64,000 nt of DNA, taken from NCBI GenBank assembly GCA_050942895.1, contig JBMNOE010000014.1, forward strand, positions 1 through 64,000, read 5' to 3'. A model generated the notes under the pieces. The model was not told the origin of the DNA and did no database searches. It saw only the letters and a program-made list of their open reading frames with translations. Source of the stretch: JBNRMR01 sp050942895 (GTDB lineage: Bacteria > Bacillota > Clostridia > Christensenellales > UBA1750). Position 1 is the stretch's first letter; the number at the start of each line of letters is the position of its first letter. This document shows positions 35,933-45,476 of the stretch, in pieces. A program made the position numbers and the translations under genes.

Positions 35933-35959
35933 AAAGCGGAAAAAGCGGAAAAAGCGGAA
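35933..35959 (+). repeat. Three 9-bp direct repeats before the isomerase gene
   Basis: AAAGCGGAA is repeated three times in tandem in the 80-base gap before the FucI-like gene. It is probably a slippage product; no function is evident. Confidence 0.8.
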
Positions 35960-35999
35960 AAGTTTATGCAACAAATATAAATCAGAAGGAGAAGCAGGC

Positions 36000-37448
36000 A
36001 TGAAATACGCAATGGATGTAAAGGTGAATGTGAAGCCGGTGTTCAGCAATATGGTCCATACGGGTGTCTGGGAAGGGCCATGCCGCGTGGGTCTGCCGGA
36101 GGAGTTGGAGCCCAGCTACGAGATACGCACCGGCAAGGAGCAGTTTAAGCTTTGGCGCAAGGAACTGCAGGAGAACCTGTGCGAATACGCCAACATTCTG
36201 GAGCCGGTCTACATAGAATTTGACGAGACATTTGTGGTAAGCGACGAGGAGATGGACAAACTGGCCTTGGACGCTCATCTGGTGGACATCTATCTGATCA
36301 CCTACCGTGTGCCGGGGATAGAGCGCTTTGGAAAGGCTGTTTCTATGATCAATCTGGGGCCTACCCCCATTGATCTTGTGGGCTTTTACCGGGACATCGG
36401 CATGGAAGCCTACATGGCTCACGACTATGAGGAGTATAACGAGCTTTTGAAGCTGTTGCATGTAAAAAAAGCCGTCGCCAACACGAAAATGCTGATACTT
36501 TCCGCCACTGAGCAGATACCGGCGAGCGTCAACACCAGCATTGCAGACTTGTTCGGGCTCTATCAGCGCTACGGCATCCGAAACAGCCGCATGACCTTCC
36601 GAAATATATTTGATGTGATGGACAAGATGGAGATCACCGATGAAATGCGCGCCAAGGCGGACAAGCTGATCGCGGGGGCTTATGAGTGCGCCATCGACAG
36701 GGAGAATGTCTACCATGATATGAAGTATTATGAAGCGGTTTTGCAGATTATGGAGAAGTTCGGCTGCAACGCTTTCACGACTTCCTGCAAGGAGCTTTGC
36801 GCCACGCGGCTGCCCATGGAGAACAAATGCACGCCCTGCATGACACATTCGCTCCTAAAGGACGACCGAATTCCCTCCGCATGCGAGGAGGACATAAATG
36901 TATTGCTGGCCATGATGGTGCTTATGTATTTGACTGAGCAGACGGCTTTCATGGGCAATCCGGTTTTGGTAATAAAGGGAACGAAAACAGTGCAGAACAT
37001 GGGAATGCCCAAATTGCTGGCCGACCCCGGCATGACTTTTGACGAGGACGTTCTGGAGATCCACCACTCGGTGCCGGGCCTTAAGATGCAGGGCTTTGAC
37101 CAGCCGGATATGCCATACATGCTGGGCCGCTTCACCCATCAGGGGTTCGGCACGAAAATTCAGGTGGACATGGCCAAGGGCGAAAGCAATATTGTGACAT
37201 TGGGCCGCTTCAACCGCCGCGGTGACCGCATGATAGTGTCCAGGGCGGAGATTTTGGGCTGTGAATTCAGGGAGACTTATTGCAGCCCGGTTGTATATTA
37301 CAGGGTTGAGGGCGGCGTGCGGGAATTCCGTCAGGCCCTTGCAAAGGGCAGCTACGGCCATCATCTGGCGGTTGTCTATGGCGATCACATTTCAAGCGTG
37401 AAGAATCTGGGCGAGATCATGGGCTTCGGCGTGGAGGTGCACGGCTGA
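36000..37448 (+). CDS. FucI/AraA-like sugar isomerase
   Basis: A 482-residue protein resembling the L-fucose / L-arabinose isomerase superfamily. Recognisable parts are the N-terminal sugar-isomerase fold, the central CEEDINVLLAMMVLMYLTEQTAFMGNP-like segment (Glu-rich, then the PxxMGN turn), and the FucI C-terminal barrel (LEIHHSVPG, ESNIVTLGRFNRRGDRMIVSRAEILG). It probably interconverts an aldose and ketose using a divalent metal. Substrate unknown. AGAAGGAGAAG precedes ATG 36000; an upstream in-frame ATG would add a Lys/Arg-rich tail and lacks a ribosome site. It is the fourth gene of the sufS operon, next to a sugar oxidoreductase. Confidence 0.78.
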   Translation: MKYAMDVKVNVKPVFSNMVHTGVWEGPCRVGLPEELEPSYEIRTGKEQFKLWRKELQENLCEYANILEPVYIEFDETFVVSDEEMDKLALDAHLVDIYLITYRVPGIERFGKAVSMINLGPTPIDLVGFYRDIGMEAYMAHDYEEYNELLKLLHVKKAVANTKMLILSATEQIPASVNTSIADLFGLYQRYGIRNSRMTFRNIFDVMDKMEITDEMRAKADKLIAGAYECAIDRENVYHDMKYYEAVLQIMEKFGCNAFTTSCKELCATRLPMENKCTPCMTHSLLKDDRIPSACEEDINVLLAMMVLMYLTEQTAFMGNPVLVIKGTKTVQNMGMPKLLADPGMTFDEDVLEIHHSVPGLKMQGFDQPDMPYMLGRFTHQGFGTKIQVDMAKGESNIVTLGRFNRRGDRMIVSRAEILGCEFRETYCSPVVYYRVEGGVREFRQALAKGSYGHHLAVVYGDHISSVKNLGEIMGFGVEVHG

Positions 37449-37525
37449 TTTTTTCACCCTTGCTTACGCAAACCCGAAGAGAAAGAAAGTTCGCAGGTAA
37501 GAAAACGATATGGAGGCGTTGATTT

Positions 37526-38746
37526 ATGAGTAAAAAAATTGCCGTCATCGGGGCGGGCAGGTTCTCGCGCGGTTTTATACCGCTGCTTCAAAACCATCCG
37601 CTTGTCAGCTCTGTGAGCCTGGCGGAGCTGATACCCCAGCGGCGCACAGATTATGCCGAGAGGTTTAAAATTTCCCAAACATATGAATCTTTGGATGAGG
37701 CGCTCAAAAGCGATGTGGACGCCGTGGCCATATTCACCCAAAGACAGCTTCATGGGCCCCAGGCGATAGCCGCCCTCAGGGCAGGCAAGCATGTGTACAG
37801 CGCCGTTCCGATGGCCTTAAGCGTTGAAGATGTTGAAACGATATGCGATCTGGTTAAGGAAACCGGCCTGCTTTATATGACCGGTGAGACCAGCTACTAT
37901 TACCCCAACACCATATATTGCCGCGAGAGGATGCGCCGGGGCGAATTCGGCAGCTTCGTGTTTGGCGAAGCCCAATATCTGCACGACATGGCCCACTTTT
38001 ATGACTCCTTCAGGCATAGCGGAGGCAAGGATTGGAAAAGGGTTGCGGGGCTTCCACCGATGTATTATCCGACCCACAGCGTCAGCATGATTCTCGGGGT
38101 CACAGGGGCCAGAATTGAAAAAGTCTCCTGCATGGGCTATGAGGACTACCATCAGGACGGAATATTCCAAAAAGGCGCCAACGACTGGGATAATATATTC
38201 AGTAATGAAACAGCGCTGATGAGAACCTCGGACGGCGGAAGCTGCCGCATAAACGAGTTCAGGCGGGTGGGCTGGAAAAATGTCAACACATCATCGGTTT
38301 ATATGAGCATGTTCGGCACCGAGGGCGCATATGAGGAAAGCTCCCTTGGCAGCATGTGGACATCTTTGCAGCGCGATGAAGCGGAGGATATCACCGCAAA
38401 GCTGAAGTGCCGCAATGTGCCGGCTTGGCGCGAAAATCAGAAGGTTGGCGATGAGTTTTTTCAGACGGTCAGCGAAGTACACCCGATATCGCGCCTGCCT
38501 GAGAGCTTCGCCGGGCTTCCAAACGGACATTTGGGCAGCCATCAGTTTTTGGTGGATGACTTCATGAAAGCCCTTGAAAATGACTGGATGCCGCCAAACA
38601 ACGCCTGGGATTCGGCGCGCTATGTTCTGCCGGGCCTGATCGCCCATGAATCGGCAGTGCGCGGAGGGGAGCTGCTGAGCGTCCCCGATATGGGCAGCCC
38701 GCCGGCCGGACGCAAGCCTGCGCCCCAGGATTCCATCAGCATATAA
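37526..38746 (+). CDS. Gfo/Idh/MocA oxidoreductase
   Basis: A 406-residue NAD(P)-dependent oxidoreductase. N-terminal Rossmann motif AVIGAGRFSRGFIPLL; the position of the usual EKP catalytic motif reads YSAVPMA, so the conserved lysine is missing. The C-terminal domain has PPMYYPTHSVSMILGVTG, where a His typically contacts substrate. GGAGG precedes the ATG. It is the last gene before the terminator at 38791 and probably works on the isomerase product or substrate. The altered EKP may mark a subfamily with different chemistry. Confidence 0.87.
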   Translation: MSKKIAVIGAGRFSRGFIPLLQNHPLVSSVSLAELIPQRRTDYAERFKISQTYESLDEALKSDVDAVAIFTQRQLHGPQAIAALRAGKHVYSAVPMALSVEDVETICDLVKETGLLYMTGETSYYYPNTIYCRERMRRGEFGSFVFGEAQYLHDMAHFYDSFRHSGGKDWKRVAGLPPMYYPTHSVSMILGVTGARIEKVSCMGYEDYHQDGIFQKGANDWDNIFSNETALMRTSDGGSCRINEFRRVGWKNVNTSSVYMSMFGTEGAYEESSLGSMWTSLQRDEAEDITAKLKCRNVPAWRENQKVGDEFFQTVSEVHPISRLPESFAGLPNGHLGSHQFLVDDFMKALENDWMPPNNAWDSARYVLPGLIAHESAVRGGELLSVPDMGSPPAGRKPAPQDSISI

Positions 38747-38790
38747 AGACAAGAAAAGACAAGCCCCAATAAATAAATATGAAAAGAAAT

Positions 38791-38830
38791 CCGAGCATTT
38801 GCAATCATAAACGCTCGGCTTTCTTTTTTA
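38791..38830 (+). terminator. Terminator of the sufS-isomerase operon
   Basis: CCGAGC-A-TTT pairs with AAA-C-GCTCGG, followed by a T-rich run with TTTTTT, 45 bases after the oxidoreductase stop. Confidence 0.8.
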
Positions 38831-38859
38831 TAATATGTATTATGTATATAGAGATTAAG

Positions 38860-39774
38860 CTACTTTGGCCAGAGCTTTTGCATTTCTTCGCGGGTTGGAA
38901 TTGAGCTTTGGGCTCCGGGGCGCTGCACCACCAGGGTGGCCACCTTGTTTGCAAAAATCACGGCATCTTCTATCGGCAGGTTTTTGGAAAGGGCATAGGC
39001 CACAGCCGCGGTGAAGCTATCGCCTGCGGCAGTTGTGTCCACCGCCTTAACCTTCTGCGCAGGGAATACCTCGCCCGGAAGGTTTTTTTTCTTCACCATC
39101 ACCCCCGCCGAACCAAGGCTTGCCAGCACGCAGCCAGCGCCCATGTCAAGAAGCTTGTCGCAGGCCGTATCCAGATCCATTTCGTCTGAATCAGCGCCCG
39201 TCAGCTTCGCCAGCTCACTTTCATTGGGCTTTATGTAATCAGCTAAACTTATAAGCCCGCGGGGCGGCGTTTCAGGGGCGGGTGCAGGGTCCAGAATGAT
39301 GGTTTTGCCCATTTCTTTCAGCATCTTCGCGGAAAGAAGCACTGTCTCAAGGGGAATTTCAAGCTGAAAGACTATTATATCGCAGCGCTTGAGCATATCT
39401 GCCTTGGATTTAATATAGTCAAAAGTGACGTCATCGTTGGCTCCGGGACAGACCACGATGCTGTTTTCACCCTTGTCGTTGACGGCTATCATGGCCAGCC
39501 CGGTAGGCTCGCCGGATATCTTTATCTGCGAAACGTCCACTCCGGCGCCCCCAAGGCCTTCCAATGCGATTTTGCCGTTAAAATCATCTCCAACGGCTCC
39601 CAGCATGACCACATCCGCCCCCATGCGCCCCAGAGCATAGGCCTGATTGGCGCCTTTTCCCCCGGGAACCATGTTAAAGCCTGTGCTTAAAACCGTCTCG
39701 CCGCTGGAGGGGAAGTTGGCGACATTGGCCACATAATCGATGTTAAGGCTGCCTATAACGGCGATTTTCTTCAT
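38860..39774 (-). CDS. rbsK: Ribokinase (PfkB family)
   Basis: A 304-residue PfkB-family sugar kinase. N-terminal AVIGSLNIDYV, MVPGGKGANQAYALGRMG (PfkB signature 1), and the C-terminal DTTAAGDSFTAAVAYALS (signature 2, with the catalytic Asp in GD). Phosphorylates ribose to ribose 5-phosphate. It follows the nucleoside hydrolase gene by 24 bases, so ribose freed from nucleosides is the likely substrate. TAGGAG precedes the ATG. Confidence 0.92.
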   Translation of the reverse strand: MKKIAVIGSLNIDYVANVANFPSSGETVLSTGFNMVPGGKGANQAYALGRMGADVVMLGAVGDDFNGKIALEGLGGAGVDVSQIKISGEPTGLAMIAVNDKGENSIVVCPGANDDVTFDYIKSKADMLKRCDIIVFQLEIPLETVLLSAKMLKEMGKTIILDPAPAPETPPRGLISLADYIKPNESELAKLTGADSDEMDLDTACDKLLDMGAGCVLASLGSAGVMVKKKNLPGEVFPAQKVKAVDTTAAGDSFTAAVAYALSKNLPIEDAVIFANKVATLVVQRPGAQSSIPTREEMQKLWPK

Positions 39775-39798
39775 ATTGGCCGCTCCTATAATATGATA

Positions 39799-40716
39799 TT
39801 AAAAGCTTGCTAAGGTGTTGTAAAGATCCTGCATTATGGCGTCGCGATCAAGCCAGTATGCGTAGCGGTAAAAGGGCCTTGTTTTGGCGAAGGAATAGCC
39901 CATATCATATGTCGGCATGGCGATATGGTCAACATAGTCCCTCACCAGGCCGCCCTTTAGCCACGCCACAGCGCTGACATCCCACAGAATCCGTGACCAG
40001 CAGTCCTTCTTTCCGTTGTGGCTGCCCTCCTCCCAGGTGATGCGGTAAAGATAGTCGCAAAGGGGATTTTTGCCCTCTAAATAGTGCTTAAGCTCGTAGC
40101 CGGAGGCCATCAGGTGGGAGACGACGCCCATGCAGGGAAGCTGCACCACGGGAGCGCCGCTGCCAAAGACAACCCTTGCCGCGGCGATGTCCTGCCGCAG
40201 ATTAAATTCGTCGTTTCGGGGCCAATGATGAGCATGACCGCCCAGCCACACCACATATATCTTACGGGCGATATCGGGGCAGCTAAGCAATGCGGAGGCG
40301 ATATTCGTTATGGCTCCAATGGCAAGGATATAAAGAGGGCGGCTCTCCGGCTGGGCCAGCGCCAGGCGGATTATTTCATCGCTGGCGGGGGATGAGACAG
40401 AAACGCTTTCGCCTTTTAGATATTCTTTGCTGCCGCGAAAGACTCTGTCTGCAAAATCGCTTTTTCCCATGAGGTTTAGGATGTTTTGAACCTCGTCATA
40501 GCTTTTTTCCATGCCCAAAGCAGGGGAGTCCGCCCTTGCGTTTGAGAAAGGGGCGGCGGTTACCGCCTTCACGGTGTAAGCTTCCTTCGAGCCGAACAGA
40601 TATGCCAGGGCGAACTGGTCGTCGATCTCGTTGTAGGCATCGGTGTCCAAAACCACATCCGCATTTTGGGGGATGGGCGAGAGAAGCCTTCGAAGGCCAG
40701 GCTCGTTTTTCTCCAT
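39799..40716 (-). CDS. Inosine-uridine-type nucleoside hydrolase
   Basis: A 305-residue IUNH-family enzyme cleaving N-glycosidic bonds of ribonucleosides. The calcium-binding signature is VVLDTDAYNEIDDQFALAYL near residues 20-40, with Tyr-Asn-Glu replacing the commoner TGIDD/PGNDD form. LYILAIGAITNIASAL and VVWLGGHAH are conserved. The C-terminal catalytic Asp is likely in RILWDVSAVAWL. The first gene of a two-gene operon with ribokinase. AAAGGAG precedes the ATG. Confidence 0.88.
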   Translation of the reverse strand: MEKNEPGLRRLLSPIPQNADVVLDTDAYNEIDDQFALAYLFGSKEAYTVKAVTAAPFSNARADSPALGMEKSYDEVQNILNLMGKSDFADRVFRGSKEYLKGESVSVSSPASDEIIRLALAQPESRPLYILAIGAITNIASALLSCPDIARKIYVVWLGGHAHHWPRNDEFNLRQDIAAARVVFGSGAPVVQLPCMGVVSHLMASGYELKHYLEGKNPLCDYLYRITWEEGSHNGKKDCWSRILWDVSAVAWLKGGLVRDYVDHIAMPTYDMGYSFAKTRPFYRYAYWLDRDAIMQDLYNTLASF

Positions 40717-40924
40717 ATTGGTTCACTCCTTTGAATATCATATCGCTAATAATAGATGTAACATAGTGCAGTATAAAAGTCAATTATTGGCATTGTGGCT
40801 TATTGCGCTGCATGCCGGCTTGTTTATTTCGGCTCTTTCAGCCTGGGCGCATCATAAACTCTGTGAAAGCTAATAATTTTCTTATCAAAACCCGTGAAAG
40901 AAAGTAAGGCTGAAAGTTTTTTGC

Positions 40925-40953
40925 TTGAGCGCCGCGAATGAATGTGATATACT
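40925..40953 (+). promoter_or_regulatory. Promoter of the second AraC regulator
   Basis: TTGAGC (40925-40930), a 17-base spacer and TATACT (40948-40953), 44 bases before ATG 40997. Confidence 0.65.
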
Positions 40954-40996
40954 AAATAATACCACATTTTTTATTCATTGTTTAGGAAGTGTTCTG

Positions 40997-43258
40997 ATGA
41001 GGCGCGACTCTTTTTTTATGAAACTCATATCAACTTATATTTTGATACTGTCCGCTTCCGTAATTGTGATCGCGGCCGTTTTAAACTATAAAATGCGCCA
41101 GGATTACCGGCTTCAATATGATAAGACCATGGAAACTTCAATCAACGCAAAAATGGAGTTTTGCGAGGAGCAGCTTAGCAGGGTGCGTTCAAGCGCCATA
41201 ATGCTTATGTTCCATAATGACATGAAGGGAGTATTAAATGCAGTCAGCAAGGTGGACCAAATATTTGCCGTGCAAAGAATGCAGACATTGCTGAGCACTG
41301 AAATGCTGAAAAACAGCCTTATTTACAATATATATGTTTATCTGGCTGAAGTGGACAAGGTGTTCACTTCCAACAAACAGGCCCATTCGCTGGAATCGTT
41401 TTATGACCTTTCCTGGCGGGATGAAGCCGAGGCTGGCTGGCAGACAGCCAGGGTGATTGACGATCATTCAAGCTCGCTGACCAGAACACCGCTGCAGGTG
41501 GAGGTTTTTACCTACCTTCACCATATGCAGGGCAACCAGTCACTTGAGGGCGAACTTGTCATCAATGTGGATAAAAGCGCGCTGTACGATCTTTTGATCA
41601 GCCCGAACGACCAACCCTTCTATCTTCTGGACAGCGAGGGGATTATACTCTTGAGCGAAGATATCGAGGAATGCGGCAAGCCTTTTTTTCAGATGTCATC
41701 AGGCGGGCTGAAAGAGCAATTGGCCGGCGGCAACGGGCAGGTTTCCGGCCCGGAGGGTGATAAAGCATTTGTCATAAAAGGAAAAAGCGGGTTTCATTAT
41801 GCTCTGCTTTATGACAGCGGACAAATGCTCTTTCATATGAATATGCTGTCTGCACTTGTTTTTGTTATTTCTGCAGCCATTATATTGATTGGCATTCCCG
41901 TGTGTCTGGCGATCGCAAAGCGGATTTATAATCCCATCGGCAAGCTCCTCTCTCAGATTAAGCGGGAAGTAAGCCTGGATGCCAGTTTAAGCCGGAATGA
42001 ATGGCAGGTTCTTTCCGCCGCCTTCGACGAGCTGACCCGGGAGAATGCCCTGTTCAACCGTTTGATTGAAAAAGGGCGCCGTCATATCGAAGCCGACATG
42101 GCAAACAAGCTGCTATTGGGCGATTGCTCTGAGGATATGACGCAAGAGGAGTTGTGCAGCAATCTGCGAGGAAAGCATATATGCGTGACGCTGATCTCCG
42201 TGGATAAATTTCGCGGCCATGAGGAATCCGAGCTTCTTAGCCTCAGCGGGGAAATTATTAGGCAGATAAGCAAGAGCAGCCTTCAAAGCTCATTTGAATC
42301 ATACCACACGGCTCGCACGGCGGGCCTTGCAGCCAGCATAATCGCACTTGATGCGCCGGATGAGCGGGAAAAGCTGCTGGAAATGCTGGCGATGCTGCAA
42401 GCGATGCTCATGCGCGTGCTGGGGCGCTCGGTCTCCATCAGCGTTTCTTCCCTGTGCACTCAGCCGGAGCAAATTGCCGACGCCTATCAGGAAGCTTTGG
42501 GGATGATGCGCCAGCGGTTGGTGATGGGCGAAGGCTGCATATTCTCCCATCCGCCGGATGCCGCCACAACTGAAGAATTTGTGTACCCTAAGGTTATTTT
42601 GGAAAAAATTCGCCAGGCAATCGAGCGTGAGGATTGCCCGATGTTTGAAGAAACCCTGGGCGAGCTTGCCGAAACGGTTAAAGGGCAGGGGATTGGGGTG
42701 GATAATATATATCTGATCTATTACCAGATTGTAAATCATATAATAGAGCTGGTGTTGTCGCGTCATATGCAGCCATCAGTTATGTTCACCAACGAGGCCG
42801 AGCTCTACCGGCGGGTGTCCGACTTTGAAAACATATATGCCATGAACGAATGGTTTGTTGAGCTGCTTAAAAACACCCTGGCAGGGTTTAATAAGGAGCG
42901 CAGCAAGAAGGAGGAGATTCTGTCCGCGTTTACCCAGTATGTGCAGGAGGGCTACAGCTCGCCCCTTTACCCGGAAGAGGTGGCAGGCCGGCTTGGCGTC
43001 AGCTATTCTTATCTGCGAAAGCTTCTTCAAACGGAGCTTGGCTTAAGCTTCCTTGACTATGTAAACCAGGTGCGCACAGGGCATGCAAAGAACCTTCTTG
43101 CCCGGACAGACAAAACAATCGAGCAGATTGCCAAGTCGGTAGGCTATTCCAACAGGCAAAGCTTTGTGCGGGCATTTAAAAAGCTGCATAACCAAACGCC
43201 GGGCAGCTTTCGCCAGAAGCACAGCCGTGCAAGCCGGCTTGATTCAGAAATGATATAA
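40997..43258 (+). CDS. Membrane-bound AraC-family regulator, set 2
   Basis: A 753-residue YesN-like regulator. Transmembrane helices at about 9-32 (FMKLISTYILILSASVIVIAAVL) and about 280-302 (FVISAAIILIGIPVCLAIA) bracket an extracellular sensor. The C-terminal AraC domain has VAGRLGVSYSYLRKLLQ and IEQIAKSVGYSNRQSFVRAFKK. Start ATG 40997 follows AGGAAG; an upstream ATG at 40925 lies within the promoter. It precedes ABC set 2 on the same strand by 323 bases and very likely controls it. Confidence 0.88.
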   Translation: MRRDSFFMKLISTYILILSASVIVIAAVLNYKMRQDYRLQYDKTMETSINAKMEFCEEQLSRVRSSAIMLMFHNDMKGVLNAVSKVDQIFAVQRMQTLLSTEMLKNSLIYNIYVYLAEVDKVFTSNKQAHSLESFYDLSWRDEAEAGWQTARVIDDHSSSLTRTPLQVEVFTYLHHMQGNQSLEGELVINVDKSALYDLLISPNDQPFYLLDSEGIILLSEDIEECGKPFFQMSSGGLKEQLAGGNGQVSGPEGDKAFVIKGKSGFHYALLYDSGQMLFHMNMLSALVFVISAAIILIGIPVCLAIAKRIYNPIGKLLSQIKREVSLDASLSRNEWQVLSAAFDELTRENALFNRLIEKGRRHIEADMANKLLLGDCSEDMTQEELCSNLRGKHICVTLISVDKFRGHEESELLSLSGEIIRQISKSSLQSSFESYHTARTAGLAASIIALDAPDEREKLLEMLAMLQAMLMRVLGRSVSISVSSLCTQPEQIADAYQEALGMMRQRLVMGEGCIFSHPPDAATTEEFVYPKVILEKIRQAIEREDCPMFEETLGELAETVKGQGIGVDNIYLIYYQIVNHIIELVLSRHMQPSVMFTNEAELYRRVSDFENIYAMNEWFVELLKNTLAGFNKERSKKEEILSAFTQYVQEGYSSPLYPEEVAGRLGVSYSYLRKLLQTELGLSFLDYVNQVRTGHAKNLLARTDKTIEQIAKSVGYSNRQSFVRAFKKLHNQTPGSFRQKHSRASRLDSEMI

Positions 43259-43409
43259 GACGTTTAATTTTGATTCTTTGATTAGCTACATATTTGATTA
43301 TCTTGATCCAGCAAATAATGCCGTTAAAATAAAAAGCCTGTGAATTGCATAATTACTGCTATATTTGGCATATCAAATCAGAACTGACACATTATATCAA
43401 AAGTGATTA

Positions 43410-43439
43410 TTTACAAACATGGCGAGCTGCCCGTATAAT
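43410..43439 (+). promoter_or_regulatory. Promoter of ABC set 2
   Basis: TTTACA (43410-43415), an 18-base spacer and perfect TATAAT (43434-43439). The 323-base gap before the permease gene (43259-43581) is otherwise AT-rich without a gene; the transcript leader would be about 135 bases. Confidence 0.65.
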
Positions 43440-43581
43440 AAACTATCGTTACCGTTCTAAATTTTTTAATAATTAAACAAAAAAGCAAAAAAGCATTTGA
43501 TATTATTGTATTATTGCACAATGCGGCTTAATTCAGCCCATAGGGCTTTTTGTAATATGCTTAAAAAAGGAGGATTTCTTT

Positions 43582-44535
43582 GTGAACGCACAATTATCAC
43601 AGAAGACCCTGTCCGAGAAGGCGGTCAGGCGTCAAAAAAGCTGGTTCTATTTCAGGAATCACTACATTCTATATTTAATGCTTGTTCCTGTAATAGCCTA
43701 TTATATCATATTTCATTATGTGCCCATGGGCGGGCTGATCATTGCTTTTAAAGATTACAATATGTTTCGCGGGATGCTGGCAAGCGAGTGGGTCGGCTTT
43801 AACAATTTCATCGAGATATTTCGCCTGCCGGAGTTTTTCAGGAGCATCCGCAACACACTGGTGCTCAATGTGCTGTCATTGGTGTTTGGCTTTCCTGCCC
43901 CGATAATACTTGCGCTGATGCTAAATGAGCTGAAAGCCAACTTGTTTAAAAAGACAGTTCAAACGCTGCTGTATCTGCCTCATTTCATATCCTGGGTCGT
44001 AGTGGGCGGCATGATGTACCAGATATTCTCCTCCACCACGGGCATGGTCAACCAGGCTATAAAAGCCGTCAGCGGCAAGACGATCCCATTTTTAACCAAC
44101 CCCAACTGGTGGATCGCCACTTATTTCGTTGTAGGCGTATGGCATGGCATCGGCTGGGGCGCGATAATATATCTTTCGGCCATCACCGGCGTGGATGCGG
44201 AAATATACGAAGCGGCTAAAGTGGACGGATGCGGCCGTATACGCACAATATTTTCAATCACCCTGCCTAATATAATGGGCACAGTGATGATAATGCTGAT
44301 TTTGAGGATTGGCAGCATGGCAAGCATAGGGTTTGAGCAACCGCTAAGCCTTTCAAATGACACAGTGCGCGAGGTGGGCGATGTCATCAGCACATATGTT
44401 TACCGCATCGGCATTCAGAACAACCGCTTCAGCATATCGACGGCGGTGGGGCTTTTCCAGTCAGTCATAAACTTCATTCTGGTTGTGGGCGCAAACCAGA
44501 CCAGCAAAAAACTGACAGAACAGGCAATATGGTAA
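43582..44535 (+). CDS. Sugar ABC permease, LplB type (set 2)
   Basis: A 317-residue permease starting at GTG after AAAAGGAGGA. Six helices; NHYILYLMLVPVIAYYIIFHY start and VPMGGLIIAFKDY segment typical of LplB. EAA loop core EAAKVDGCGR. It is the first gene of permease-permease-binding protein-enzyme order, different from set 1. No ATPase in the operon. Confidence 0.92.
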   Translation: MNAQLSQKTLSEKAVRRQKSWFYFRNHYILYLMLVPVIAYYIIFHYVPMGGLIIAFKDYNMFRGMLASEWVGFNNFIEIFRLPEFFRSIRNTLVLNVLSLVFGFPAPIILALMLNELKANLFKKTVQTLLYLPHFISWVVVGGMMYQIFSSTTGMVNQAIKAVSGKTIPFLTNPNWWIATYFVVGVWHGIGWGAIIYLSAITGVDAEIYEAAKVDGCGRIRTIFSITLPNIMGTVMIMLILRIGSMASIGFEQPLSLSNDTVREVGDVISTYVYRIGIQNNRFSISTAVGLFQSVINFILVVGANQTSKKLTEQAIW

Positions 44536-44548
44536 AGGGGGCCAGGTA

Positions 44549-45421
44549 ATGAGAGAAAGTCTATCAGATCGCATTTTCAAATATGTCGTCACGGCCCTGG
44601 TCACACTTTTGACGCTGGCCTGCGTGCTTCCGTTTGTCAATATAGTGGCGGTGTCCCTTTCATCCCGCGGCGCCGTCATGAGCGGGCGTGTGTATTTTTT
44701 CCCGGTGGAGCTTGACTTTACTGCCTATAAGACGGTTTTCACCGACTCAAACATGATCCGATCGCTGTGGTTCACCATTTTTCTTACCGTTGTTTATGTG
44801 GCTGTGACCATGGTCATGACGGTTTTGGCGGCATATCCGCTTTCGCGCAAGGATTTAAAGGGCCGCTCGCCGTTGCTGGTTTTCGTGATGTTCACCATGT
44901 ATTTCAGCGGCGGCATGATCCCTACATATTTAACTATAAGCAATCTGAATTTGCTTAACACATTCTGGGCATTGATTTTGCCGGGGGCCATCTCAACCTA
45001 CAACATGATCCTGATGCGCACGTATTTTGACTCGCTGCCCCTGTCTCTGCAGGAATCGGCCTATATAGACGGCGCCAACGACTGGGTGATTCTTGTGAAA
45101 GTGGTGCTGCCCTTGTCAAAGGCGGTGCTGGCGACGATAGCCCTTTTTTACGCCGTGGCCCGCTGGAATGGTCTTACCGATGCGCTCCTTTATATCAGCC
45201 GTGATTCAATGTACCCTCTGCAGCTTCGGCTGCGCCAGCTCATTACAAATAATCAGGTGGACTCAATGATAAACGATGTCCCTGAAGCCAAGGCTCTTTT
45301 GATTCCCGAAACCCTTAAAAGCGCCTGCCTTGTGTTCAGCCTGGTGCCGATATTGATGGTCTATCCCTGGCTGCAAAAGCATTTTGTAAAAGGCGTCATG
45401 ATAGGTTCCCTGAAGGGCTAA
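44549..45421 (+). CDS. Sugar ABC permease, LplC/YtcP type (set 2)
   Basis: A 290-residue partner permease, 13 bases after the first. SGGMIPTYLTISNLNLLNTFWAL, EAA-loop core ESAYIDGAND, and C-terminal KGVMIGSLKG are typical. GGGGG-type ribosome site precedes the ATG. Forms the membrane channel with the preceding product. Confidence 0.92.
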   Translation: MRESLSDRIFKYVVTALVTLLTLACVLPFVNIVAVSLSSRGAVMSGRVYFFPVELDFTAYKTVFTDSNMIRSLWFTIFLTVVYVAVTMVMTVLAAYPLSRKDLKGRSPLLVFVMFTMYFSGGMIPTYLTISNLNLLNTFWALILPGAISTYNMILMRTYFDSLPLSLQESAYIDGANDWVILVKVVLPLSKAVLATIALFYAVARWNGLTDALLYISRDSMYPLQLRLRQLITNNQVDSMINDVPEAKALLIPETLKSACLVFSLVPILMVYPWLQKHFVKGVMIGSLKG

Positions 45422-45476
45422 GCCCTTTGCATAAAATACATGGCCGTTAGGCCGAACAATACAAAGGAGGATATCC

